Shown here: positions 1-8,493 of the stretch, piece after piece
How the letters are laid out: every line of letters begins with the position of its first letter
How positions within the stretch are numbered: position 1 is the first letter of the stretch
Source: Photobacterium sp. TY1-4
GTDB lineage: Bacteria; Pseudomonadota; Gammaproteobacteria; Enterobacterales; Vibrionaceae
Direction: 5' to 3'
NCBI RefSeq assembly: GCF_025398175.1
Contig: NZ_CP099735.1
Span: 806,001-870,000, forward strand
Length of the DNA: 64,000 nt
Notes under the pieces: model-generated
Told to the model about the DNA's origin: nothing
Seen by the model: the letters and a program-made list of their open reading frames with translations, nothing else
Databases searched by the model: none
Position numbers and translations under genes: made by a program

Positions 1-290
1 GCTTACACAACATCGCCAATCAACGTGCCCAACTCGGCTACTGGCTGGGCGTCCCGTTTTGGGGCAACGGTTACTGTACGGAAGCAGCCAAACGCGTCAC
101 GGAATTCGGCTTCAAGCGCTTACACCTTGAGGTGATTTACGGCCAGCATTTCCGTCGGGATCCAACACCAGGCAAGATCCTGAAAAACATCGGCATGGAA
201 CATGTCATGACCAAATCCGATGCGACTCGAGCCCACATGATCACCGAGGATCTTGAATACTATGAGTTGAAAGCCCTTGTCGAAGCTTAA
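1..290 (+). CDS. GNAT-family N-acetyltransferase, 3' part only
   Basis: The window opens inside this gene; the frame is open from base 3 and stops with TAA at 288-290, giving about 95 C-terminal residues. The stretch around GYWLGVPFWGNGYCTEAA is the acetyl-CoA-binding motif A of RimJ/RimL-type GNAT acetyltransferases, followed by a typical C-terminal half (FGFKRLHLEVIYG, then GKILKNIGM). The family transfers an acetyl group from acetyl-CoA to a protein N-terminus or small amine; the substrate cannot be told from this part. The start codon lies outside the window. Family confident, function unknown. Confidence 0.8.
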   Translation, partial: LHNIANQRAQLGYWLGVPFWGNGYCTEAAKRVTEFGFKRLHLEVIYGQHFRRDPTPGKILKNIGMEHVMTKSDATRAHMITEDLEYYELKALVEA

Positions 291-929
291 CCACTACACA
301 CCGCGCTCTATAGACAGATTGATGTGGCATAAAAACGGCTGACGTTATTCTGGCAGGATATATCACTGCCATCGCGTGGTTATTTACGTATTCACAATCC
401 ATCAAGCCGTCAATCTACCGTCAATTGCACTGACATTGAATATGCGTCAAAAATAATCACTGCAGTCAAACCAATGCCAAATGACATTTATAAAAGTGAA
501 ATGCATGGGTTACTTTTTATAATACCTTGTCTCATTCATGAACCATTAGTTCTATTAAATTATTTATGATAAATTTTAAGTTGCTTAAATATATGAATGA
601 ATTGTTAATACGATAACGTAAAATGAAACAAAGTGTTAGCCTTAAATTCTATCAAAATTTCATCTGTTTTTGTGATCAGACGCTATACTCAAATTAACGG
701 ATCGCTCGAGAAGATATGAATTGATTTTGTTTCGAACGCATTTATCTCGAATCTTCCGAAAGGTTAATCATATTGAGGCCATAACATCCTGATTAAGAAT
801 TAAAACAACAACAATCTAACTCAGAATGAAATATAGAACCTGACGGCCGGTCTTATTTTAAGCATGGGTAAACCGTTGCACTTGCAAATGAGAATAAGGC
901 AATTGCCGCAGACTGATGAGGTAAAGAAT
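291..929. other. AT-rich intergenic region without a recognised gene
   Basis: About 640 bases carry no convincing open reading frame. The segment from about 480 to 700 is clearly richer in A and T than the flanking genes, with several TATAAT-like and TTGACA-like hexamers, so a promoter for the small secreted protein at 930 probably lies here, perhaps under nucleoid-protein (H-NS type) control. I could not choose one promoter with confidence and saw no RNA gene. Confidence 0.4.
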
Positions 930-1238
930 ATGTCTAGCTTAAAAGTACTGACTGCTACTGCTGCCATCCTGATGTCGACTTCTGTCCTGGCGGATATCCG
1001 CGTCGCAGATACACATAATGGCGCATGGGTTACCGTGACCGAAAACGGTCAGCCCGCTGCGAATGCATCGGTTTCTGTTGCCAATGTTCCACAACAGAAA
1101 AAAACATATCAAACTGATGAAAAAGGCCGGGTATTTATTCCTCTGACTATCGAACAATCTCGCTCTATTAAATATAAAGCGAAAACAGAAAGCGGACGTG
1201 AATCAAGCCGTTATGCTTTCCACTCAACTAACCGTTAA
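930..1238 (+). CDS. small secreted protein with an Ig-like/carboxypeptidase-regulatory-like fold
   Basis: The start at 930 is preferred over the upstream in-frame ATG at 864 because GAGG sits about 10 bases before it and the protein then begins with a clean signal peptide (about residues 1-21, hydrophobic core TATAAILMSTS, cleavage after VLA). The mature part of about 80 residues contains a pattern like bacterial Ig-like or carboxypeptidase-regulatory domains (WVTVTENGQPAANASVSV, then TDEKGRVFIPL), often seen in small periplasmic or surface proteins. No catalytic motif is visible. It stands alone, with a long AT-rich leader before it and a strong terminator behind it. Specific function unknown. 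Confidence 0.65.
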   Translation: MSSLKVLTATAAILMSTSVLADIRVADTHNGAWVTVTENGQPAANASVSVANVPQQKKTYQTDEKGRVFIPLTIEQSRSIKYKAKTESGRESSRYAFHSTNR

Positions 1239-1269
1239 CTAAACTCAGTTATCGATAGAGAGTTCTCCG

Positions 1270-1296
1270 GGCCCTGCGATGCAGGGCCTTTCTTTT
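1270..1296 (+). terminator. Rho-independent terminator
   Basis: Perfect 8-bp stem GGCCCTGC/GCAGGGCC with a 3-base loop followed by TTTCTTTT, 30 bases after the stop of the small secreted protein. Confidence 0.9.
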
Positions 1297-1368
1297 GCAG
1301 CCCTTTCTGCACTCCCCGTATAAACATCATGCTCAAAAGAACGATGAATCGAAGAGCACCACACTCAT

Positions 1369-1905
1369 TCATTTGAGTTCACGCCATCTCAGATCTCTGG
1401 CTAACATCAAGGCTAAGCCCAAAACTTGTAAAAATAGCGCCAAATTTCGCTGCCTGGAAATAGATTCCATCACGCGTTGATAAGACTGAGCTAATGCCAA
1501 ATTCTGAATATATAATCGGTCAATTTTATGTCGGTACTCAGCCTGAACGTCATTCATTCTTTGCATAAGTGCCGGAATTTCAACAATCGATAAATCGGAC
1601 AACGAAATATTCAGCCAATCATCAACCTCTGCAATCACTTGTTCTTTCACCGATGCCGCAAGCGGCTGGTGATTCACATCTTCAATCGATGTCAAAATCA
1701 AAACCAATTCGCGTTTCCTTTCAATCGTTTCAATTTGTTGCCAGGTTAAACCAATTAACTTTTCGTTACTCTCCTGCTGCTGAATCATGCCATTGGCTTC
1801 TCGCATCGCATGATCAATAGAAAAGTTGGTCATTAGTGCCGAGATAATATTCAGCAGTAATCCGAACGCCACAAAGACCCATGTTGGTACAGACCATTTA
1901 CGCAT
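1369..1905 (-). CDS. membrane protein with N-terminal anchor and coiled-coil-like middle, unknown function
   Basis: The start at 1905 (MRKWSVPTW) is chosen over the upstream in-frame ATG at 1944 because AGGGGTG precedes it at good spacing; this gives 178 residues. A hydrophobic segment lies near residues 5-26 (WVFVAFGLLLNIISALM) and a second weaker one near the C-terminus (LALFLQVLGLALML). The region between is polar, rich in Gln, Glu and Leu, and probably helical. The arrangement resembles the sensory part of a chemoreceptor or histidine kinase without a signalling domain. It is transcribed divergently from ovoA. I do not recognise a named family. Confidence 0.55.
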   Translation of the reverse strand: MRKWSVPTWVFVAFGLLLNIISALMTNFSIDHAMREANGMIQQQESNEKLIGLTWQQIETIERKRELVLILTSIEDVNHQPLAASVKEQVIAEVDDWLNISLSDLSIVEIPALMQRMNDVQAEYRHKIDRLYIQNLALAQSYQRVMESISRQRNLALFLQVLGLALMLARDLRWRELK

Positions 1906-2105
1906 CCGTTCACCCCTGTTAATCCGGCCATATAAATAAATCATAGGCTTTGGGGATCAGAGTCGTTCATCTTCGTTTGATACGTCGTGGCACTTCATCT
2001 CTGATGTGCCTGTTGTCTAACTATCAAAAAACAACACATTTCTTTGGTGAACTATTTCCTTTCTGGCTACGTTTAAAAGTACTGTTTCAGAAGGGAAAGT
2101 GTGCA

Positions 2106-4220
2106 ATGGAAAACCAACAACGAAAAGCAACACGTACGCTGTGGCTGACAGGAGAAAGTGCAGAACGAAAGCGCCAGGAACTCAAAGATGCTTTCAATCA
2201 GACCTGGCACCTGTATGAGTCTCTTTTTGAGGTGATCAACAACGACGCCGCTTTTTACAGCAAACCTGAACCATTACGTCATCCGCTTATTTTCTATTAC
2301 GGCCACACCGCCGTTTTTTATATCAACAAGTTAAAACTCGGCAAATATATTGATCAACGGATTGATGAACACTTCGAATCGATGTTCGCCATCGGCGTGG
2401 ACGAGATGTCGTGGGATGATCTCGATGACAATCACTATGACTGGCCATCCGTTGCCGCCGTCAACCACTATCGTGACCAGGTCTCAGCGCTGGTCAATGC
2501 CTTTATCGAGACCATGCCGCTCGAACTGCCAATCACCGCAGCCGATCCGGCCTGGGTGATCCTGATGGGCATCGAACACGAACGGATCCATCTGGAAACC
2601 TCTTCGGTTATCATCCGCCAGCTTCCCCTTTGCGATGTCAGTCCCCACCCGAACTGGCAGCCTTGCCCAGACAGCGGTACCCCGGCTGATAACCAACTAC
2701 TGTCAGTCAGTGGCGAAACCATCACCCTGGGTAAACCTGAATCCGCCCCCACGTACGGCTGGGACAATGAATACGGCGAACAATGCTTTCAGGTCGACAA
2801 TTTCAAGGCCGCCAAATATCTGGTGTCAAATCAGGAATACCTGGCCTTCGTGAAAGCCGACGGCTATCGCCAGCCCCGCTACTGGAACGACGAAGGGAAA
2901 GCCTGGCTTGCCTATACGCAAGCCACCATGCCGCGCTTCTGGCGCTTCCGGGACGGCGATTGGTTACAGCGTAACTTGACAGAGGAAATCCTGCTTCCGC
3001 TCAATTGGCCGGTGGAAGTGAACCAGCTTGAAGCCAAAGCATTTTGCAACTGGAAAGCCGAACAAAAACAAGCCAACATCCGGTTACTGACCGAAGCCGA
3101 GTGGTATGTGCTTCGCCAAAGTATCGAGGAAGATTCTCCGGCCTGGCACGAGCCCCCCGGCAATATTGAATTGGCTTACTATGCCTCGTCCTGCCCGGTT
3201 GATCGGTTTGAACACGGTGGCTTTTGCGATATCGTCGGCAATGTCTGGCAATGGACAGAAACCTGTATTGACGGATTTCAGGGCTTCTCGGTCCACCCCC
3301 TCTATGATGACTTCTCCACCCCGACCTTCGACGGCAAGCACAACCTGATCAAAGGCGGCTCCTGGATCTCGACCGGAAACGAATCGATTCAATCATCCCG
3401 CTACGCCTTCCGACGGCACTTCTATCAGCACGCCGGGTTCCGCTATGTTGAATCCAATCAGAATCCGGACAGCATGACCTCGCTGAATATTTATGAAACA
3501 GATGAGCTGATCTCCCAGTATCTTGAGTTCCACTATGGCGATGAGTATTTCTCAGTTCCGAATTTCTGCATCAACGGCGTCAAACAATGTCTGCACGAAA
3601 TTCAGCTCAACCATCAAGGGAAAGCCTTGGACATCGGTTGCTCGGTCGGCCGCGCCTCATTTGAGCTGGCCAGACATTTCGCCCAGGTGGATGCCATTGA
3701 CTTCTCAGCCCGCTTTATTCAACAGGCCTACAGCCTGACAGAGCAGGGCGAGAAACGCTACACCATCCGAACCGAAGGCGACTTGGTCGAGTTTAAGAGT
3801 ATTACGCTGGATGAACTTGGTTACAGCAGCGTTGCCGACCGGATCAATTTTGTTCAGGGGGATGCCTGTAATCTCAAGCCCCAGTTCAGTGGCTATGATC
3901 TGGTCTACGCTTCGAACCTGATTGACCGTCTCAACGACCCGAAACAATTCCTGTCCACGATCCACCAACGGATCAATCACGGTGGCTACCTGGTCGTCAC
4001 ATCGCCCTACACCTGGCTAGAGGAATATACCGACAAAGCCAAATGGCTTGGTGGGATCAAGGTCAACGGGGAGAACTTCACCACCCTGGACGGCCTGACC
4101 GAAACCCTGATCCCCCACTTTGAACTGGTCGCAGTGAAAGAAATCCCATTTGCGATCCGGGAAACCAAGCGTAAGTTCCAGCACAGCCTGTCCGAGATGA
4201 CCATCTGGCGTAAGCGCTAA
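2106..4220 (+). CDS. ovoA: 5-histidylcysteine sulfoxide synthase / mercaptohistidine methyltransferase OvoA
   Basis: OvoA makes ovothiol A, a thiol-histidine antioxidant: its iron-dependent part couples cysteine to histidine with oxygen, and its C-terminal domain N-methylates the product. The start at 2106 (MENQQRKATRT) gives 704 residues, normal for the family; a frame reaching back to 1950 adds an unlikely N-terminus. Visible domains are a DinB-like N-terminal part with an HxxxH pair at about residues 158 and 162 (EHERIHLE) plus an upstream His near 67, which should form the three-histidine iron site; an FGE-sulfatase domain at about 195-430 (GNVWQWTET, KGGSW); and a SAM methyltransferase from about residue 505 (LDIGCSVGRASFELA). 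The gene appears complete and stands in front of a cysteine-rich protein gene. Confidence 0.95.
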   Translation: MENQQRKATRTLWLTGESAERKRQELKDAFNQTWHLYESLFEVINNDAAFYSKPEPLRHPLIFYYGHTAVFYINKLKLGKYIDQRIDEHFESMFAIGVDEMSWDDLDDNHYDWPSVAAVNHYRDQVSALVNAFIETMPLELPITAADPAWVILMGIEHERIHLETSSVIIRQLPLCDVSPHPNWQPCPDSGTPADNQLLSVSGETITLGKPESAPTYGWDNEYGEQCFQVDNFKAAKYLVSNQEYLAFVKADGYRQPRYWNDEGKAWLAYTQATMPRFWRFRDGDWLQRNLTEEILLPLNWPVEVNQLEAKAFCNWKAEQKQANIRLLTEAEWYVLRQSIEEDSPAWHEPPGNIELAYYASSCPVDRFEHGGFCDIVGNVWQWTETCIDGFQGFSVHPLYDDFSTPTFDGKHNLIKGGSWISTGNESIQSSRYAFRRHFYQHAGFRYVESNQNPDSMTSLNIYETDELISQYLEFHYGDEYFSVPNFCINGVKQCLHEIQLNHQGKALDIGCSVGRASFELARHFAQVDAIDFSARFIQQAYSLTEQGEKRYTIRTEGDLVEFKSITLDELGYSSVADRINFVQGDACNLKPQFSGYDLVYASNLIDRLNDPKQFLSTIHQRINHGGYLVVTSPYTWLEEYTDKAKWLGGIKVNGENFTTLDGLTETLIPHFELVAVKEIPFAIRETKRKFQHSLSEMTIWRKR

Positions 4221-4284
4221 TCTTGGCTATGCTGTCACATGATGCTACTGTACTGCCCCCGACGGCAGTACAGAGCATGATTCC

Positions 4285-4602
4285 GTGAAAACACCTTGTG
4301 TCGCAAAATGTAAAAACAACGAAGGCATCTGCAGCGGCTGCTTTCGCACCATGGCCGAAATCTCAACGTGGCGCCATATGGACGAAGAAAAACAAGTCCG
4401 GACAATCGACGAAATCCGCGGCGAACAGTCGACCCATACCTGTCAACAATGCGGCAAACCGGCTTTTTGCGAGATCAGTGCCGGCAAATCCAACTGTTGG
4501 TGTTTCGAACTCAACCGCCGGGACACATCGGGCCTGGACACCGACGGCGCAACTTGCCTGTGTCGGGCCTGCCTGTCACAACTCCCCCTGCGTGATCATT
4601 AA
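4285..4602 (+). CDS. DUF1289 protein fused to a CWC-type cysteine-rich domain
   Basis: A GTG start at 4285 follows a short ATG frame that ends on it (ATGATTCCGTGA), so translation may be coupled. The 105 residues hold 12 cysteines in two blocks. Residues 1-45 match the DUF1289 pattern (CVAKCKNN, GICSGCFRTMAEISTW). Residues about 50-100 match the cysteine-rich CWC type (CQQCG, CWC, CLCRACL). Both are probably metal-binding; no enzymatic role is known for either. The gene begins 64 bases after ovoA on the same strand, so co-transcription is likely, but a link to ovothiol is inference. The fusion order is worth noting because the two domains are often separate proteins. Confidence 0.8.
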   Translation: MKTPCVAKCKNNEGICSGCFRTMAEISTWRHMDEEKQVRTIDEIRGEQSTHTCQQCGKPAFCEISAGKSNCWCFELNRRDTSGLDTDGATCLCRACLSQLPLRDH

Positions 4603-4751
4603 AGCGCAACTCGCCCGTATGCATACCGGATCAACTTAATAAATGGGAATAACTGCCGCATATAATGCTGTATCAGCACCGCTATGCTTGGCTTGAGTTT
4701 CTCTTTTCAGGCCCTATAATCGAATGATCCACCCACAAGATATAAAATTGA

Positions 4752-5093
4752 ATGCATATATTTTATCGACTACTCGTTCTGATCCCATTGCTGTCTCCGC
4801 TTGTCCAGGCACAGCCCCTGAATGTCCTGCCGGACAACGAAAAGCTGTGCATGGAAGCTGTAGGACGGCTTCTGGCCCGCCAGCAGGCCATCTTCAGCAA
4901 TAGCCAGGCCGAACCCAACCAGCGACGGTTAGCCGAACGAGCGATCGATACCACCCGGGAAGCTTTCTCGGAGAGCGAAAGTTACTGCCAGGCCCAGGCT
5001 GCACTCCAGGCCTACGAAAGCCAAAAAGATAAAGACGACAGTTTTCAGCAGCGCCAGGGAGAAGTGAACTACTTCGGACGCAGCACCATTTAA
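4752..5093 (+). CDS. small periplasmic protein of unknown function
   Basis: A 113-residue product with a signal peptide (about residues 1-20, LLVLIPLLSPLVQA) and a mature part of about 93 residues that is helical and polar, with two cysteines that could form a disulfide (KLCMEAVGRL and SYCQAQAAL). Gln and Glu are frequent. No named family is recognised. It is the first of a short plus-strand run of envelope genes (META lipoprotein, DUF2157 protein), separated from the next by 85 bases. Confidence 0.65.
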   Translation: MHIFYRLLVLIPLLSPLVQAQPLNVLPDNEKLCMEAVGRLLARQQAIFSNSQAEPNQRRLAERAIDTTREAFSESESYCQAQAALQAYESQKDKDDSFQQRQGEVNYFGRSTI

Positions 5094-5178
5094 GCACACT
5101 GCTGTCTTATCAGCGCAACCTGACAGTCACTAAGATAAGCTATTATTAGCAACAAGGCTGTATCGGGGAGAACAACCA

Positions 5179-5634
5179 ATGCCTACCAAACCTTGGCTGT
5201 GGACGGTGATTTTGTTCATTGTGGCATTGCTCGGATGCGAGGAAAAAGTTACTGCCGGCTTCGCCGTCAAAGATCTTCAGGACAGCTGGTTGCTGATCAA
5301 AATTGACGGAAAGGACATTACAATCACCGAGCCCCGAACACCGCCGGGGATGCAGATCGGTGCCGACCTCAAAGTCGCCGGGTTCAGTGGCTGCAATCGT
5401 TTCTTCGGCCAGGTAGAACTCACCCCCAAAAGTAAATTCCGAATCACCGCCATGGGCACCACCAAAATGGCCTGTATCCAGAACGAACTGGCGACCATTG
5501 AGTCGACCATGACCAAGTCGCTGCAAAAATGGAACAGCATTGCCCTTGAAAATAATCTCCTGACGCTCACATCTGAGCAGCACATCCTGACTTTCACTCC
5601 CGGGGAGATCTCCGTGCCGGAAACCCCACAGTAA
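5179..5634 (+). CDS. META-domain (HslJ-like) lipoprotein
   Basis: The N-terminus has a lipoprotein signal with lipobox ALLGC at about residues 16-20, so the protein should be lipid-anchored. The rest is a META domain as in HslJ: W-x-L near the start (DSWLLIKIDGK), then GFSGCNRFFGQ and TTKMACIQNELATIE, which are the hallmark segments. HslJ-type proteins are linked with heat-shock and novobiocin resistance in E. coli; the molecular role is unclear. The gene ends 15 bases before the DUF2157 gene, so the two are probably one transcript. Confidence 0.85.
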   Translation: MPTKPWLWTVILFIVALLGCEEKVTAGFAVKDLQDSWLLIKIDGKDITITEPRTPPGMQIGADLKVAGFSGCNRFFGQVELTPKSKFRITAMGTTKMACIQNELATIESTMTKSLQKWNSIALENNLLTLTSEQHILTFTPGEISVPETPQ

Positions 5635-5649
5635 TGAGCAGGGCACCCC

Positions 5650-6705
5650 ATGAAACTGAGTAAACGCAAAGCCAGAGTGCTCAGTTCAGCGATTCAGGAC
5701 TGGGAGAAAGGTGCGCTGATCACCCCGGAGCAGGCTAAACAATTACGTCACAGCTACCAGATCGTCGGCTTTGATTGGCGCTTACTGGCGGTTTACTCGT
5801 TCTGGATTGCCATCAGTTGCCTGATCATTGCCGTCGGCGTACTGCTGGCAGATGACTACCTGCTCGCCTTGCTGGCGCAAATCATCGACACTCCCGCCAG
5901 CGTTCTGGCGCTGCTCAGCGCCGGGATCGCAGCGGCTTGCTACATCATTGGCACGCGGCGGCGGGACAAATTTCCCGAGAAAAACATCAGCAACGAGGCG
6001 ACCTTTTTCTTCGGTGTCTTCATGACCGCGGTGACAGTTGCTTTTTTACGCGAAACCAGCGGGATTGCGCATCGCTACGATGCGCTGCTGTTACTCCTGC
6101 TCACGCTGGTTTATGGCGTGCTCGGCATTCGCCTCAACTCCGTTCTGATCTGGCTGTTCGCCCTAATCAGCTTCGGTGCCTGGGAGATGGTTCAAACCTA
6201 TGAGCTGGCGAACCCTGAAGGCTACTTCCTCGGGATGAACCAAGCCTTGCGATTTGTCTTTGTGGGGATCGCCGTACTGGCTGTCAGCCGGCTTGCCGAG
6301 CGCCGGGTCGAATACCAGTATCTGAGCGAGCCGACGTTGTTTGTCGGCCTGCTGTACCTGCTGAGTACCCTGTGGTTACTGTCGATCTTCGGCAATTACG
6401 CCGATGCCACCGAGTGGGCCGACGTCCCGCAAATTCATCTGTTGCCTTGGTCTATCCTCGCCGGGCTGGTCTGCCTCGGCGTGATTTATCTCGGGATCCG
6501 GTTCGACAACCCCCTGTGCCGGAGTTTCGGGATCACCTTCCTGCTGATTAATCTCTACACCCGCTACTTCGAATACTTCTGGGAATCGATGCACAAAACC
6601 ATCTTCTTCGCGATTCTGGCACTCAGCTTCTGGCTCCTCGGAACCAAAGCCGAAAAGCTGTGGCAGCTCGGTCGGCAGTTGCAGTCGGAAAGTCAAAAAC
6701 ACTGA
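5650..6705 (+). CDS. DUF2157 multi-pass membrane protein
   Basis: A 351-residue inner-membrane protein with a soluble N-terminal stretch of about 45 residues (the conserved DUF2157 start, AIQDWEKGALITPEQAKQL) followed by about nine hydrophobic segments from residue 46 to the end. DUF2157 proteins are widespread and uncharacterised; they carry no known catalytic motif. The gene follows the META-domain lipoprotein by 15 bases, suggesting an envelope-related operon. The C-terminus is short and basic. Confidence 0.85.
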   Translation: MKLSKRKARVLSSAIQDWEKGALITPEQAKQLRHSYQIVGFDWRLLAVYSFWIAISCLIIAVGVLLADDYLLALLAQIIDTPASVLALLSAGIAAACYIIGTRRRDKFPEKNISNEATFFFGVFMTAVTVAFLRETSGIAHRYDALLLLLLTLVYGVLGIRLNSVLIWLFALISFGAWEMVQTYELANPEGYFLGMNQALRFVFVGIAVLAVSRLAERRVEYQYLSEPTLFVGLLYLLSTLWLLSIFGNYADATEWADVPQIHLLPWSILAGLVCLGVIYLGIRFDNPLCRSFGITFLLINLYTRYFEYFWESMHKTIFFAILALSFWLLGTKAEKLWQLGRQLQSESQKH

Positions 6706-6812
6706 CGCCATCCATGTTCATCCGAAAAAATCATTGATTATTCATTGGTTAAATCGATCAACTTGGTATGATAAACCCTTCATCCGGCCCAAGCCCGATA
6801 GGGAGAATAACA

Positions 6813-7292
6813 ATGAAAAAACTGCTCGTTGCGATGTTGATGACTGGACTACTCGCAGGCTGTTCTGACAATGAAGTAGGAGATGTCTCGCTTGGTGTTT
6901 TTACGCTGAAGGACATCAAAATTGAAAATTTAAAGGACGATGTTGTCACGGGGGTAACCTGCCACATTGCCTCTGTCGAAGCCGATTTCAGTTTCGCCGA
7001 CCCCAGTGACAGCTCCATTTCTTGTCGTCAAACGGGTGACATTACACCTGAAATGATCGCTAAGATTGATAAAAGTAAATCCGGAGAAGTCGTATTCAAG
7101 AAGTCCAAAAGTATCTTCTTCAAGTCGATGAAAGTCCGACGCATCTTTGATGCAGACAATCAGACCCTGCTCTACTTGTCTTATACTACGAAAGAAACGG
7201 AGGGCAGTTTTAAGCACAGCCTTTCGACGGTGCCATTATGGGGCACCGCTGCTTATGTCGAGCCTAACGTAGCACCTGGCGCAGAACAGTAA
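6813..7292 (+). CDS. CreA-family lipoprotein
   Basis: The start at 6813 has GGGAG eight bases upstream and opens with a lipoprotein signal (KKLLVAMLMTGLLAGC, lipobox LAGC), so the longer frame from 6768 is not used. The mature part matches the CreA family: GVTCHIASVEA, the conserved DPSDSSISCRQTG, then KSGEVVFKKSKSIFFKSMKVRRIFD, and TTKETEGSFKHSLSTVPLW. CreA is a conserved periplasmic protein of unknown function, named from the E. coli creABCD locus, which is not present here. Length (159 aa) is normal. The family's usual N-terminus is a cleavable signal, so the lipobox is a small peculiarity. Confidence 0.88.
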   Translation: MKKLLVAMLMTGLLAGCSDNEVGDVSLGVFTLKDIKIENLKDDVVTGVTCHIASVEADFSFADPSDSSISCRQTGDITPEMIAKIDKSKSGEVVFKKSKSIFFKSMKVRRIFDADNQTLLYLSYTTKETEGSFKHSLSTVPLWGTAAYVEPNVAPGAEQ

Positions 7293-7322
7293 GAACAATG
7301 GCAGCCAAGGCTGCCATTGTTC
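7293..7322. terminator. 14-bp inverted repeat, probable terminator between convergent genes
   Basis: GAACAATGGCAGCC is repeated inverted with a two-base loop directly after the stop codon of the CreA-family gene. It lies between that gene and the oppositely transcribed permease ending at 7357, so it may act in both directions, although no long T-run follows. Confidence 0.65.
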
Positions 7323-7356
7323 TATTCAAGATTACATTTAAGCGGCGCCGGTATGG

Positions 7357-8493
7357 CTATCGCCGCTGCAACAGCCAAGCCATCACACCGTAGGCGAACG
7401 CCTGCCCCCACAGCTGCGTCCATAGCGGCAAAACCTGATGGAACTCGGCGCCCATCTGATTCAAGCGCAAAAACGCGTTTACCGCCGGAGTGGCCGGGAT
7501 CAACTGCACCAGTGTCTGGATCGGCGCCGGGATCATCGACGCCGGCCAGATAAAGCCGAGCGAGAAGATCAGCGGGATCGAACTCAGCAACACCACTACG
7601 ATCGCCAGCTCACGACGGGGTAAAAGATGACCGAGGATCATCCCAAGCCCAATCACCGCCAGTAGAAACGGCACCGTGATCGCCAGGAGATCGGCAATCG
7701 TCGCCAGGCGACTGATGTGGTAATAGGTAAAGCTGAAGCCAAAGTAATACATCACCAACGGCAGATAGATCAGGACAAACACCAAAGCTCGCACCAACAC
7801 CAATTGCCAGGCAGGGGTCTGATGCCAATAGCCGGGCTGACCCGCTACAGCCGGCAGCGTTCGCTGGCCGCTGCCCAGCAACGACACCGCAATCAGCAGG
7901 GTCTGGTGGAGGATCAGCACAAAGACCGCCGGAACGATATAGTCGATATAGCCCATTCCGGGATTGAACACCGGCTGCATGGTCAGGTGGATCGGGCTAT
8001 GCCGCTGCGACGCCAGCGCAATGTTTTCGCCGGATGTCACCATCCGGACCACCTTCGCTTTGGCGCCCAGGGTCCCGCCGGCTTTGGCCAATCCTTCCAC
8101 CACGGTGCCGTACACCAGAAAATAAGCGGCATCCCCGGCAAAAGCCAGGGTCGGCGACTGACCCAGCAATAAATCCCGGGCAAAGAACTCCGGGATCACC
8201 AGCAGCCCCTGAACCTGCCCCCGGTTCAGCATCGCTTGCGCTTCAGCCATGCCGGTTGCCCGCAGCGTCAGCGCCACCTGGGGGGTCGCATCCACCATCC
8301 GCTCCAGTTCACGGCTAAGTTGGCTCTGATCCAGGTTCACCACCACCACCTGCTGCTCTCGCGGCAGTTGATTGGCGTAAGGCAAGGGGTAGAGAAACGA
8401 ATAAATCAACACGCCGCCAAAGACCGTAAACAGGATCGATGGATTGGTGAAAATCGCTTTCAGCTCTTGCTGAATTAACGCACGCCAACTCAT
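7357..8493 (-). CDS. ABC-2 type transporter permease (downstream of pair)
   Basis: A 378-residue inner-membrane protein of the ABC-2 permease type: one N-terminal membrane segment (about residues 20-38), a large periplasmic loop to about residue 180, then five C-terminal membrane segments. The loop begins VVVVNLDQSQLSRELERMVDA, typical of YhhJ/YbhR-like permeases. Such permeases export drugs or lipophilic compounds together with an ATPase, a HlyD-type fusion protein and TolC. It is the last gene of a four-gene operon; its ATG overlaps the preceding permease stop by 4 bases. No ATP-binding subunit is encoded in the operon. Substrate unknown. Confidence 0.88.
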   Translation of the reverse strand: MSWRALIQQELKAIFTNPSILFTVFGGVLIYSFLYPLPYANQLPREQQVVVVNLDQSQLSRELERMVDATPQVALTLRATGMAEAQAMLNRGQVQGLLVIPEFFARDLLLGQSPTLAFAGDAAYFLVYGTVVEGLAKAGGTLGAKAKVVRMVTSGENIALASQRHSPIHLTMQPVFNPGMGYIDYIVPAVFVLILHQTLLIAVSLLGSGQRTLPAVAGQPGYWHQTPAWQLVLVRALVFVLIYLPLVMYYFGFSFTYYHISRLATIADLLAITVPFLLAVIGLGMILGHLLPRRELAIVVVLLSSIPLIFSLGFIWPASMIPAPIQTLVQLIPATPAVNAFLRLNQMGAEFHQVLPLWTQLWGQAFAYGVMAWLLQRR

